Assembly: GCA_965205595.1 (NCBI GenBank)
Contig: CBDBHI010000090.1
Span: 248,001 to 312,000, forward strand
DNA: 64,000 nucleotides
Source: CATQHP01 sp965205595
Lineage (GTDB): Bacteria > Acidobacteriota > Terriglobia > Bryobacterales > UBA6623
Direction: 5' to 3'
Notes under the pieces: model-generated
What the model was told of the DNA's origin: nothing
The model's input: only the letters and a program-made list of their open reading frames with translations
The model's database searches: none
Program-made: the position numbers and the translations under genes
Shown: positions 51,503 through 59,487 of the stretch, piece after piece
Numbering within the stretch: position 1 is the stretch's first letter
How the letters are laid out: every line of letters begins with the position of its first letter

Positions 51503-53447
51503 ATCGGGATAGGGGGAGGCCTCACGGCTCCCCCCTCCCACACCACCGGGCATACGGGTCCGTACCACGGCGGTTCGGACGAGTTAAGCGCTCGAAGCGG
51601 TGGACACACGAGGCAAACCGAGCGAGTCGAAATAGGCATTGGGCAGCGCCTGCTGGACGGCCACATGCCGCGACATCGCCCACCAGCCAGTCGGGGATCC
51701 GGCAGCTATGGCTGCTCTCATGTGGGGCACGCCCAATCGCCGTAAGTTGACGTATCGAGTGTGCCCATTCCCCCACTGCCGCCAGATCATCATACGAAGT
51801 CTGCGGCGGATCCGCGCGTCCAGGTTACGAAGCACTAACGGCTCCTGACTGAAGCCAAAGTAGCCTCGCCAGCCAAGCAGATAGGGCCTTAACGAACCGA
51901 CCATCTGCTCGATACTGACCCCGCGCGTTCTGCTCGTCAACTCTCGTACTCGCGCCTGAAACCTTTGCAGAGCCTGCGGCGATATCAATCGCTGAGGCTC
52001 CGCTCCGCTCGTCAAGCGAAAGCCCAAGAACTTCCGATCGTCGGGTCGAGCCACCGCGCTCTTCGATCGATTCACCTGGAGCCGGAGCTTCTTTTCCAGA
52101 AACTTTGTGACGGAGGCCATCACTCTCTGCCCCGCCCTGCGACTGCGAACGTAGACGTTACAGTCAGCGGCGTAGCGGCAGAAGCGGTGACCGCGCCTCT
52201 CCAACTCGCGATCCAAATCGTCGAGCACAAGGTTTGACAACAACGGCGACAAAGGCCCACCTTGCGGCGTTCCCTCATCGACAGAACTCAGCAGTCCGTC
52301 TTCCATCACTCCGGCAGTTAGAAACGACCGGATGAGTTTCAGCAAGCGCTTGTCGCCGACCCGTTTGGCCACCCGAGCCAGCAGCAGATCGTGATGAACG
52401 CGATCGAAGAATTTCTCCAGATCAACGTCTACCACCCACTGATAACCCGCGGCGATGTAGGCTTGCGCCCGCGCCACCGCTTGCTGCGCCGCACGTCCCG
52501 GCCGCAAGCCGTAACTGTTGTTGGAAAACGTCGGGTCCCAACGCTTCTGAAGAACTTGTAACACCGCTTGCTGGATCAGTCGGTCGCGTACCGTAGGGAT
52601 ACCCAACCTCCTGACCCCGCCACCCGGCTTCGGGATTTCCACCCGTCGCAGCGGTTGCGGCTGGTACGTTCCTTGAAGCAACTGCTCCCGGATGACCGGC
52701 CAATGCTCGCGTAGGTCGTCCCAGGTTTCGTCGATGGTTTTGCCATCAACGCCCGGACTCCCCTTGTTGCCCCGGACTTGTTTCCATGCCTGTAAAAGAT
52801 TGTCTCGCTCGCACACCTCCTCCATGAGTTGTTGCTCTCGCGCCGGGCTTGCGGTCTCTCGCTTCACCGCGCACGGTTCGGTCCCTTGTTGAGCGGGCCT
52901 CGGGGCTTCACCCTCCGGCTCGTTCATGAAGGCCAACTCCAGTTGGTTGTTCCGCCGCTTTCCGTCCATGAGTTACGAGTCCTAATTGCCACTCTCTTCC
53001 GTTCGGGCCTTCAGCCATCGTTCTCGGTTCGGCCTATCCGTTAACTCCGTCTTTCGACTTGCGGAGTGCCTCACTAGCTTCACCGACTGCATGGCCTACT
53101 ATGCCCTCTGCTGACTTCTGCGTCCCGATCGGGTCGCCTCTCGGCTTCCGCAGTCCCGAACTTCGAGACGAAACGCAGACCTCCCGGGGTAAGTCTGACC
53201 GCTTTCACCGCACACCTGCCGGATCTACAGCCTTGGCCCTTGATGGATCTGGACTTCGCGATTCGTCGTCCGCTCGTCCGGCCAAGGATGCCTCGTATCC
53301 GGTTTCTGTTCGTCAGGTCGCAGTTTTGATTCACGCTTCCTCCAGACCCCGCCTCGCGACGGCGCCCTTGCGTTTCACTAGTACTTCGCTTCCATCAAGC
53401 TGTACAAAGGACTTTCACCTCTTAGCGGTCAGACATGCCCGGCACAC
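51503..53447 (-). mobile_element. Group II intron, antisense within IS3 orfB
   Basis: On the minus strand the intron starts GTGTGCCGGGCATG (at 53447), matching the GUGYG consensus, with AGGTGAAAGTCC shortly after. It ends TATCCCGAT (at 51503), preceded by a domain V/VI-like hairpin (ACCGCC...GGTGGT and GGAGGGGGGAGCC...GGCCTCCCCC). Its length of 1945 nt, with a reverse-transcriptase gene in domain IV, fits bacterial group II introns. Removal restores the orfB frame. The exact junctions are set by consensus and frame restoration and could be one base off. Confidence 0.88.
51584..52969 (-). CDS. ltrA: Group II intron reverse transcriptase/maturase, catalytic motif mutated
   Basis: 461 residues. 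N-terminal reverse-transcriptase motifs include QVRGNKGSPGVDGKTI, RRLGIPTVRDRLIQQA, SYGLRPGRAAQQAV and VVDVDLEKFFDRVHHD. The thumb and maturase region follows (GFRLTSGAEPQ; LLGWRGYFGFSQ). The catalytic YADD motif reads YAAD (residues 266-269, FCRYAADCNVYVRS): one of the two metal-binding Asp is Ala (codon at 52166-52168). This should abolish or strongly reduce cDNA synthesis, while maturase folding function could remain. The rest of the frame is open and undamaged. Confidence 0.9.
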   Translation of the reverse strand: MDGKRRNNQLELAFMNEPEGEAPRPAQQGTEPCAVKRETASPAREQQLMEEVCERDNLLQAWKQVRGNKGSPGVDGKTIDETWDDLREHWPVIREQLLQGTYQPQPLRRVEIPKPGGGVRRLGIPTVRDRLIQQAVLQVLQKRWDPTFSNNSYGLRPGRAAQQAVARAQAYIAAGYQWVVDVDLEKFFDRVHHDLLLARVAKRVGDKRLLKLIRSFLTAGVMEDGLLSSVDEGTPQGGPLSPLLSNLVLDDLDRELERRGHRFCRYAADCNVYVRSRRAGQRVMASVTKFLEKKLRLQVNRSKSAVARPDDRKFLGFRLTSGAEPQRLISPQALQRFQARVRELTSRTRGVSIEQMVGSLRPYLLGWRGYFGFSQEPLVLRNLDARIRRRLRMMIWRQWGNGHTRYVNLRRLGVPHMRAAIAAGSPTGWWAMSRHVAVQQALPNAYFDSLGLPRVSTASSA

Positions 53448-53832
53448 GACGAAGCGGCCGTTGGCGGCATTGGAGCAGGCCCTCGAAGGGCGCGAGCCGG
53501 AGGCGGGATTGATTCATCATTCCGACCAAGGCAGGCAGTATGCCTCGCGCAAATACGTGGACAAGTTGACCGCAAAAGGCGTGAAGATTTCGATGAGTCG
53601 CAGGGGGAACCCGTACGACAATGCGTTCGTCGAGAGTTTTATGAAGACGCTCAAAGCCGAGGAAGTCGACTGCAACGAGTACGCGACATTGGCCCAGGCG
53701 CAGGCGGAAATCGGTGGGTTCATCGAGCGGATTTACAACCGCAAGCGGCTGCACTCGTCGTTGGGGTACGTGCCGCCGGCGGAGTTAGAGGAAGCGTTCG
53801 CGGCGATCGAGGGGGCGAAGACGGCGGCTTGA

Positions 53833-54242
53833 CGCCGCCGCAGTTTTCAAGGCATGGGCAGATCTACCGCTCCGATGGGGGTGCCGGCGTTAGACTGGAC
53901 AAGGCGGGATGCGGCAAATGGGCCGCACCCCGCGCCCATCGGATCGATGAGTCCGCAGCCGGGTATTCCTTGGCGAGTTGCTCTCTAGCATTGCCCGCCG
54001 CCGCTTCCCCGGCTGCAGCCAGAATGCACCTATACCGTTGTCAAAGCAAGCCTTTTACAGCGAACGGCAACCCGTCCCTTATTTCGTGGTCTCACGAACC
54101 GTTTGCATTCCACGCCAGACTACTGGCGGCTGGCCACTGCGTGGGACATGACATAAGTGAGCAAGCGGGCGATTCCGGCGCGAATGTGAGCCCGAAAGGG
54201 ACCCGTAGATTCGAGAGCGAATCGCTAAGTTATTGACAAACC
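53833..54242. other. Gene-free stretch between IS3 element and tRNA-Val
   Basis: 410 bp with no recognisable gene. An open frame on the plus strand (53829-54236) lies over it but shows no family similarity and is a chance ORF. No attachment-site duplication of the tRNA-Val end was found. Nothing else seen. Confidence 0.4.
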
Positions 54243-54321
54243 TGGTAGGCCCGAGCGGACTCGAACCGCTGACTTCTACCGTGTCAAGGTAGCGCTCTAA
54301 CCAAAACTGAGCTACGGGCCT
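54243..54321 (-). tRNA. tRNA-Val(GAC)
   Basis: Minus-strand cloverleaf. Acceptor AGGCCCG/CGGGCCT, anticodon stem CTACC/GGTAG with loop TTGACAC (anticodon GAC), T arm AGCGG-TTCGAGT-CCGCT, and an encoded 3' CCA (54243-54245). The D loop is long, AGTTTTGGTTA (11 nt), within the bacterial range but at its upper end. The tRNA borders the mobile-element cluster to its left, a position typical of genomic-island junctions. Confidence 0.9.
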
Positions 54322-54499
54322 ATGTACTTAACGGATTGATTCTTTGTGACTTCCGGCTCTCAAAGTTTTTAGAAAGTATTCAGAATCAGTTAAGCCGAGT
54401 CACTTTGCAGTTTGGGATCAAGTCAAGACGTTTGCGACTCTGCGTACGAGGGTCAGGATAGCATGCGATACGAAACGCTTCAACGATCGACTCCAGGCA

Positions 54500-56032
54500 C
54501 TATAACGCCGGCTCCGTTACCCGATACTCCGCCCTCAGGCGCTTGAGGTCGGCCTTGAGTTCCGCCGTGATCTTTTCGTGGCCTTCCTTGCCGTAGATGC
54601 TATTAACCTCACCCGGGTCGCTCTCGGTGTCGAAGAGTTCCCACTCGTCGCTCTCGTAAAAGCGAATCAACTTATACCGCGCATTCCGCACGCCCTCATG
54701 CGCCGGCACCCCGTGAGCCACCATGCTCTCGTAGTAGTGATAGTAGAAGGTCTTGCGCCAGTTCTTCGGCGTCTCGCCCTTGAAGATTGGCACCAAGCTG
54801 CTGCCTTGCATATCCTGTGGAGCCTCGACGCCGGCAATCTCTAAAAACGTCTCGGCGAAGTCTAGGTTCGACACCAGGTCCATATTGGTTGATTGCGCTT
54901 TGATCACTCCCGGCCAGCGGGCCAGCAACGGCGTGCGAAGCGATTCCTTATACATCCAACGTTTGTCGAACCAGCCATGCTCGCCGAGGTAGAAACCTTG
55001 GTCCGAGCTATACATCACGATCGTATTCTCAGCCAAGCCGGCTTCGTCCAGATAGCGCAGGATGCGTCCGATGTTTTGATCGACCGACGCGATGCAACGC
55101 AAATAGTCTTTGATATAGCGCTGATACTTCCAGCGCACCAAGTCTTTACCTTGCAAATTGGCTTCGCGAAACGCGTTGTTCTTCGGGCCATAGGCCGCGT
55201 CCCAAACGGCGCGCTGTGCGGCGTTCAAGCGGCCGACGCTGTTGCCATATTGCCGCACGCTTTGACTGTCGCTGGGCGTACCCGGCGGTGGCGGGAGTTT
55301 CAAATCACCGCCATCGGTCATGTGCCGCGCGATCTCCATGCGGTTGCCGGCTGCCGGCGAGGCCCGTCCAGAAAAATCGTCAAAAAGCGTGGGCGGCTCC
55401 CAGATGTGCTCCCCATCGTAGAGCGATAAATGCTCCGGGCCGGGCATCCAGTTTCGATGCGGCGCCTTATGCTGGCTCATCATCATAAACGGCTTGTCGG
55501 GGTCGCGCCCAGTTTTCAGCCACTCGAGCGAAAGGTCGGTGATGATGTCGGTGACGTAGCCGGTATGCCTACGCCGTTTGTCGTCGGGACCGAGGCGCAT
55601 ATCGGGGTTGTAGTAAGCTCCCTGCCCCGGCAAAACCTCCCAGTGATTGAAACCTGTCGGGGCGCTCTTGAGATGCCACTTGCCGAAGATAGCCGTCTGG
55701 TAACCCGCGGTCTGCAGCAATTTCGGGAAAGTCTGCTGCGAACCGTCGAACACTAGCCGGTTGTCGAGCACGCCGTTCAGGTGGCTGTACTTTCCGCTTA
55801 GAATGACTGCGCGACTCGGCGCGCAGATTGAGTTCGTCACCAGCGCTCGGTCGAATCGCATTCCCTCGCGAGCAATGCGGTCAAGATTGGGCGTGCGGTT
55901 GATCATCGACCCGTAAGCGCTAATCGCCTGATAGGCGTGATCGTCGCTAAATAGGAAGATAATGTTCGGCTGTTCGGTCGCCGCAAACGCGAACGACGCA
56001 AGCGAAATGAACAGAACGGCGAGACGTTGCAT
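54500..56032 (-). CDS. Secreted sulfatase
   Basis: About 510 residues with a signal peptide (MQRLAVLFISLASFAFAATEQ). The formylglycine site is in SICAPSRAVILSG (C-x-P-S-R type). Metal ligands are in PNIIFLFSDDHAYQ, and GKWHLKSAP and VMYSSDQGFYLGEHG are also characteristic. It removes sulfate esters, probably from polysaccharides or glycosides, outside the cytoplasm. The Met 10 codons into the frame (56032) begins the better signal peptide. No anaerobic sulfatase-maturating or FGE gene is visible here. It is the only sulfatase in the window. Confidence 0.9.
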   Translation of the reverse strand: MQRLAVLFISLASFAFAATEQPNIIFLFSDDHAYQAISAYGSMINRTPNLDRIAREGMRFDRALVTNSICAPSRAVILSGKYSHLNGVLDNRLVFDGSQQTFPKLLQTAGYQTAIFGKWHLKSAPTGFNHWEVLPGQGAYYNPDMRLGPDDKRRRHTGYVTDIITDLSLEWLKTGRDPDKPFMMMSQHKAPHRNWMPGPEHLSLYDGEHIWEPPTLFDDFSGRASPAAGNRMEIARHMTDGGDLKLPPPPGTPSDSQSVRQYGNSVGRLNAAQRAVWDAAYGPKNNAFREANLQGKDLVRWKYQRYIKDYLRCIASVDQNIGRILRYLDEAGLAENTIVMYSSDQGFYLGEHGWFDKRWMYKESLRTPLLARWPGVIKAQSTNMDLVSNLDFAETFLEIAGVEAPQDMQGSSLVPIFKGETPKNWRKTFYYHYYESMVAHGVPAHEGVRNARYKLIRFYESDEWELFDTESDPGEVNSIYGKEGHEKITAELKADLKRLRAEYRVTEPAL

Positions 56033-56091
56033 AGAGTTGCAATATTCTAGCGAATCCACGCCGTCGGAAGCGCCATCTAGAATGGATCGAG

Positions 56092-56781
56092 GTGCCCAAA
56101 ATCGTTATCGAAGTGTGTGACCTGCGTTATTCCTACCCCGATGGCGTCGAAGCGCTTCGCGGAGTGGACTTCACACTTCACGAGAGCGAGACGGTCGCGG
56201 TGTTTGGCGCAAACGGCTCCGGCAAGACGACATTCTTGAGTCATCTCGTGGGACTACTTCACGGTCAAGGCACGGTCAGTGTTTGCGGATTAGACACTAC
56301 TAGAGAAAACCTGCCGGCGGTCCGCCAGCGAGTGGGGATGCTGTTCCAAGATTCAGACGACCAGCTCTTCATGCCGACGGTCGAAGAAGATGTCGCCTTC
56401 GGCCCGCTCAACCTAGGCCTAGGCGTTGCAGAAGTTGAACGCAGAATTGAGACCTGTTTAAGCGACGTAGGCCTTTCGGAATTTCGCCAACGAGCGCCAC
56501 ATCACCTCAGCGCCGGACAGAAACGCCGCGCCGCCCTCGCCGGGGTACTAGCGATGCAGCCGGATGTCATCTTGCTTGACGAGCCTGCAACCTTTCTCGA
56601 CCCCCCCGCCAAGCTAGCTCTGGTTTCGACGCTAAAAAAGCTTCCGCAGGCTAAACTTCTCGTCACCCACGACCCCGCACTCGCCGAGAGTCTAGCCACA
56701 AGAGCGGTATTTTTCGAGCAAGGGCGCATCGTTGCCGAGGGCAGTGTGCGCGATCTGACTGAAGAATTTGCCTGGCGCTAG
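56092..56781 (+). CDS. CbiO-like ATP-binding protein (ECF/cobalt-type)
   Basis: 229 residues. Walker A GANGSGKTTFLSHL, signature HLSAGQKRRAALAGVL and Walker B VILLDEPATFLDP match the CbiO/EcfA group of ATPases, as do FQDSDDQLFMPTVEEDVAFGP and the C-terminal VTHDPALAESL. It would energise a cobalt, nickel or ECF vitamin transporter with CbiQ/EcfT-type partners, but none is adjacent, so its transporter is unidentified. The start is GTG at 56092, where GAGG lies directly upstream. It ends about 110 bp before lipA. Possibly an orphan or part of a split system. Confidence 0.88.
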   Translation: MPKIVIEVCDLRYSYPDGVEALRGVDFTLHESETVAVFGANGSGKTTFLSHLVGLLHGQGTVSVCGLDTTRENLPAVRQRVGMLFQDSDDQLFMPTVEEDVAFGPLNLGLGVAEVERRIETCLSDVGLSEFRQRAPHHLSAGQKRRAALAGVLAMQPDVILLDEPATFLDPPAKLALVSTLKKLPQAKLLVTHDPALAESLATRAVFFEQGRIVAEGSVRDLTEEFAWR

Positions 56782-56894
56782 TCGGCGATGGGCCACGGCT
56801 AAATTGATCGCGATCGACAATGACGAAGCCGCAATTGCCCGCCGCGCGACCTACGGGACTTTAACCACGGACTGTTAACCTATTACGTCCAGCC

Positions 56895-57788
56895 ATGGAG
56901 CTTGTCCGCATAGCGAATCACCCGGAGCCGCGTCTCCCCAAATGGCTGCGAAAGTCGGCGACTAATTTCCAGGCGCTGCACGACCTCAAGGTTGAACTTC
57001 GCGAGCGCAAGCTGCACACTGTCTGCGAGTCGGCGCGCTGCCCGAACATTCACGAGTGCTTTGCGCAAAAAGCCGCGACATTCATGATCCTCGGCAATAC
57101 GTGCACCCGAACATGCGGGTTTTGCTCCGTGCCTCAAGGCCAAGGCGAGAGCCTCAACCTCGACGAGCCGCGGCAAATTGCCGAGATGGCCGCGCGAATG
57201 GAGTTGCGTTATGTCGTGATTACAAGCGTCAATCGCGATGACTTGCCCGACGGCGGTTCCGCACAATTTGCGGAAACGGTGGGGGCCGTGAGAGGTGCTT
57301 TACCCGAAGCCCAGATCGAGGTGCTCACCCCTGATTTTTGCGGCGACCTAAATGCCGTCGCGCGCGTCCTCGACGCTGAGCCCGACGTTTTTAACCACAA
57401 CATGGAAACGGTGGCGCGGTTGTACCGCCGGGTGCGTCCCCAAGCCGACTACACTCAGTCGCTTGAAGTCTTACAGTTTGCCAAACAGTATTCGCCGCGA
57501 AGTCTGACGAAATCGGGCCTGATGGTCGGGCTCGGCGAAACCGAAATCGAGGTTCAGGGTCTGCTTGACGATCTGCGCGGGGCGCGGACCGACGTGGCTA
57601 CCATTGGCCAGTACCTGCAACCCAAGAGGAATCGCCTGCCGGTCGAGGAGTTTATCCACCCCGACACGTTTGAACGCTATCGCGAGTATGGCGAATCGAT
57701 CGGCTTCCGCACCGTTTTCAGCGGACCCCTAGTGCGTAGCTCATACATGGCCGACGTCGTTGAGAAGCAGGCCGCCAGCTCGGCATGA
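56895..57788 (+). CDS. lipA: Lipoyl synthase
   Basis: 297 residues, the usual LipA length. The auxiliary cluster is bound by the N-terminal CESARCPNIHEC, and the radical SAM motif is CTRTCGFC. Conserved RDDLPDGGSAQF and NHNMETVARLYRRVRP-type segments are visible. LipA inserts sulfur at C6 and C8 of octanoyl groups bound to lipoate-dependent enzymes. The stop overlaps the start of lnt by 4 bp (ATGA), suggesting translational coupling; the functional relation between the two is not obvious. The gene is intact. Confidence 0.97.
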   Translation: MELVRIANHPEPRLPKWLRKSATNFQALHDLKVELRERKLHTVCESARCPNIHECFAQKAATFMILGNTCTRTCGFCSVPQGQGESLNLDEPRQIAEMAARMELRYVVITSVNRDDLPDGGSAQFAETVGAVRGALPEAQIEVLTPDFCGDLNAVARVLDAEPDVFNHNMETVARLYRRVRPQADYTQSLEVLQFAKQYSPRSLTKSGLMVGLGETEIEVQGLLDDLRGARTDVATIGQYLQPKRNRLPVEEFIHPDTFERYREYGESIGFRTVFSGPLVRSSYMADVVEKQAASSA

Positions 57789-59320
57789 GCCTCGATCCGC
57801 GCGCGCGACATTTGTTGCCGTTTGCGGCTGCTATCTTCGCAGGCGTCCTGCAAGTCCTTGTTTTCCCCGAAGCGTCGCTTAGCTGGCTTGCGCCGGTCTG
57901 TTTGGTGCCGTTGCTGACCACGCTCGAGAGTGCGACGGCGCGGCAACGCTTCTTACTCGGCTGGGCTTCAGGCGTCGCGGTTTGGGGCGGGGCGTGCTAC
58001 TGGATTTACCCCGTGATGCGCGACTACGCTAGCATTGCCTCGCCCGTCGCGGCGTTGCTTTTCATAGCCTTCGCGATCGTCAAAGGACTCCACGCCGGAG
58101 TCTTCGCTTGGCTAGCCGGACCGCTACTTAAACGCCCCTGGGCGGTTCCGTCAGTGGCCGCCCTGTGGGTCGCGATCGAGGGCAGCCACCAGTACTTAGG
58201 GTTCACATGGACCCAACTCGGGAACGCCGCGCCCGACTTCGTGATTCCCCAGATCGTCCGCCTAGCTCCCTGGACCGGGGTCTACGGCCCATCGTTTGTC
58301 TTTGCCTGGATGAACGCGGCGATCGCGCTCGCTATCATCACGCGCCGCTTGAAACCCTTGCTTTATCTAGCCGCTGTCGTGCTCGTCGCTCTACTGCCTG
58401 GTCTCCCCGAGACGTCGACGGTTTCACAAAAAGCTCGCCTGGTACAACCAAACGTCCACCCCGATGAACTGAAATCCGGTAAGTGGAACGCTAGCAAAGG
58501 TACCGCGCATTTGGCACGAATGCTCGAACTATCAACAAACTATTCGAACGACGAGAAACCCGCGCTACTCATCTGGCCTGAGTATCCAGTACCGGCATTC
58601 TACTTCGACGACGCCAACTCGCACGCCTTCATGGAGCGTGTTGCGCGCGAGGCCGACGCGCATTTCATTTTCAATACGATCGGCTACCAAGACTCCGACC
58701 CCCACAGGCCGCAAAATAGCAGCGCCACAATCGCACCCGATGGAGAACTGCTCTCGCGCTATTCGAAAATACACCTCGTACCATTTGGCGAATTCGTGCC
58801 TTGGCCGTTTAGCTACTTCGTCGAAAAGATAACAATGCAGGCCGGTACGTTCCAGCCGGGTCGAGAAGTCTCGGTTGCAGCAGTCGATGGTCATGGAGTC
58901 GGCACGTTCATCTGCTACGAATCCGTCTTCGCAAGAGCGATCAGAAAGTTCCCGGCTCGCGGCGCCGAAGTGCTCGTCAATATTTCAAACGACAGTTGGT
59001 ACGGGCGAAGCGCCGCTCGTTACCAGCACCTACTGATTGCCCGCATGCGAGCGATCGAAAACGGTCGCTGGATACTGCGTGCGACCAACGACGGCATCAC
59101 CACCGCAATTGACCCACAGGGCCGGCTAGCAGACCCGTTGCCCTCATACGAGCAAGGCGTCCTCACGGTAGGCTTCAATTATGAGAGTGAACAAACCGGC
59201 TATGTCCTCTGGGGAGAGTGGTTCTGGTGGCTTACTATCGCGGTCGCCGCGGTGGCGGCATTCGAAGCTAGCCTATGTAGCCCGCATTTCCCACCACCTG
59301 ACGGCGAAAGCACGCCATAG
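57785..59320 (+). CDS. lnt: Apolipoprotein N-acyltransferase
   Basis: 511 residues: about seven hydrophobic segments in the N-terminal half, then the nitrilase-like domain. The catalytic triad is visible as LIWPEYPVPAF (Glu), YSKIHLVPFGEFVPW (Lys) and TFICYESVFAR (Cys). Lnt acylates the N-terminal cysteine of lipoproteins in the inner membrane, using phospholipids. The last ~16 codons (LCSPHFPPPDGESTP) run through the palindromic repeat at 59278-59320, so the tail is not conserved sequence and may not be the ancestral end. It overlaps lipA by ATGA and is followed by prfB. Confidence 0.95.
   Translation: MSLDPRARHLLPFAAAIFAGVLQVLVFPEASLSWLAPVCLVPLLTTLESATARQRFLLGWASGVAVWGGACYWIYPVMRDYASIASPVAALLFIAFAIVKGLHAGVFAWLAGPLLKRPWAVPSVAALWVAIEGSHQYLGFTWTQLGNAAPDFVIPQIVRLAPWTGVYGPSFVFAWMNAAIALAIITRRLKPLLYLAAVVLVALLPGLPETSTVSQKARLVQPNVHPDELKSGKWNASKGTAHLARMLELSTNYSNDEKPALLIWPEYPVPAFYFDDANSHAFMERVAREADAHFIFNTIGYQDSDPHRPQNSSATIAPDGELLSRYSKIHLVPFGEFVPWPFSYFVEKITMQAGTFQPGREVSVAAVDGHGVGTFICYESVFARAIRKFPARGAEVLVNISNDSWYGRSAARYQHLLIARMRAIENGRWILRATNDGITTAIDPQGRLADPLPSYEQGVLTVGFNYESEQTGYVLWGEWFWWLTIAVAAVAAFEASLCSPHFPPPDGESTP
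59278..59318. repeat. Palindromic repeat of family B (copy 3) inside the end of lnt
   Basis: TAGCCCGCATTTCCCACCACCTG: shares CCCGCATTTC and CACCACCTG with the family-B copies. It encodes the last residues of Lnt and its stop codon. Copy 4 lies 150 bp downstream in the opposite direction. Confidence 0.7.
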
Positions 59321-59428
59321 GTGCGTCACTACTTCGTTGCGCTCGATTGTCGTGCTCGACGTACCGTCAAGTACGCCTCCGCGCGCCAACCGTCGCTCGC
59401 CTCGTATTGACACACCTCTCACGCACTT

Positions 59429-59460
59429 TCGCTCGCCACGTGGTGAGAAATGCGGGCTGG
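59429..59460. repeat. Palindromic repeat of family B (copy 4)
   Basis: CGCCACGTGGTGAGAAATGCGGGCTGG: the reverse complement resembles CCCGCATTTCTCACCACGTGGCG. It lies between lnt and prfB, inverted relative to copy 3, so the two could pair as one large stem of about 150-bp loop. Confidence 0.7.
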
Positions 59461-59487
59461 GTTCTCACTTGAGATAATCAAGAAAAG

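Larger units (their letters stand above)
50677..53832 (+). mobile_element. IS3-family element interrupted by a group II intron
   Basis: orfA (50677), orfB in another frame (51072) and its C-terminal part (53448-53832) together form one IS3 element that is split by 1945 bp of inserted sequence. I could not identify its terminal inverted repeats with certainty, so the given ends are those of the coding region. Without the insert, orfB reads continuously. Confidence 0.85.
51072..53832 (+). pseudogene. IS3-family orfB split by a group II intron
   Basis: The N-terminal part (51072-51502) encodes KMCRLTGLPRANFYRKRG, PFYGYRRLTAELKRQ, LWGADLTSVRW (first catalytic Asp) and ILDLFSRRVVGWAVGSSLE. The frame resumes at 53448 with TKRPLAALEQALEGREPEAG, IHHSDQGRQYAS (second Asp) and RGNPYDNAFVESFMKTLKAEE (catalytic Glu), ending AFAAIEGAKTAA. 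Joining 51502 to 53448 restores one continuous frame across SSLE/TKRPLAALEQ. As the intron lies antisense to this gene, it cannot be spliced from the orfB message, so the transposase is inactivated. Confidence 0.88.

Noticed and set aside
53829..54236. A 135-residue open frame right of the IS3 element
   Set aside because: No recognisable motif, amino-acid composition looks random, and it overlaps the stop region of the IS3 orfB. Likely a chance ORF in GC-rich DNA.
59321..59487. Pairing of repeats at 59278 and 59429 as a prfB terminator or riboswitch
   Set aside because: The ~150-bp loop and imperfect arms make a single hairpin unlikely; they are read as two family-B repeats.
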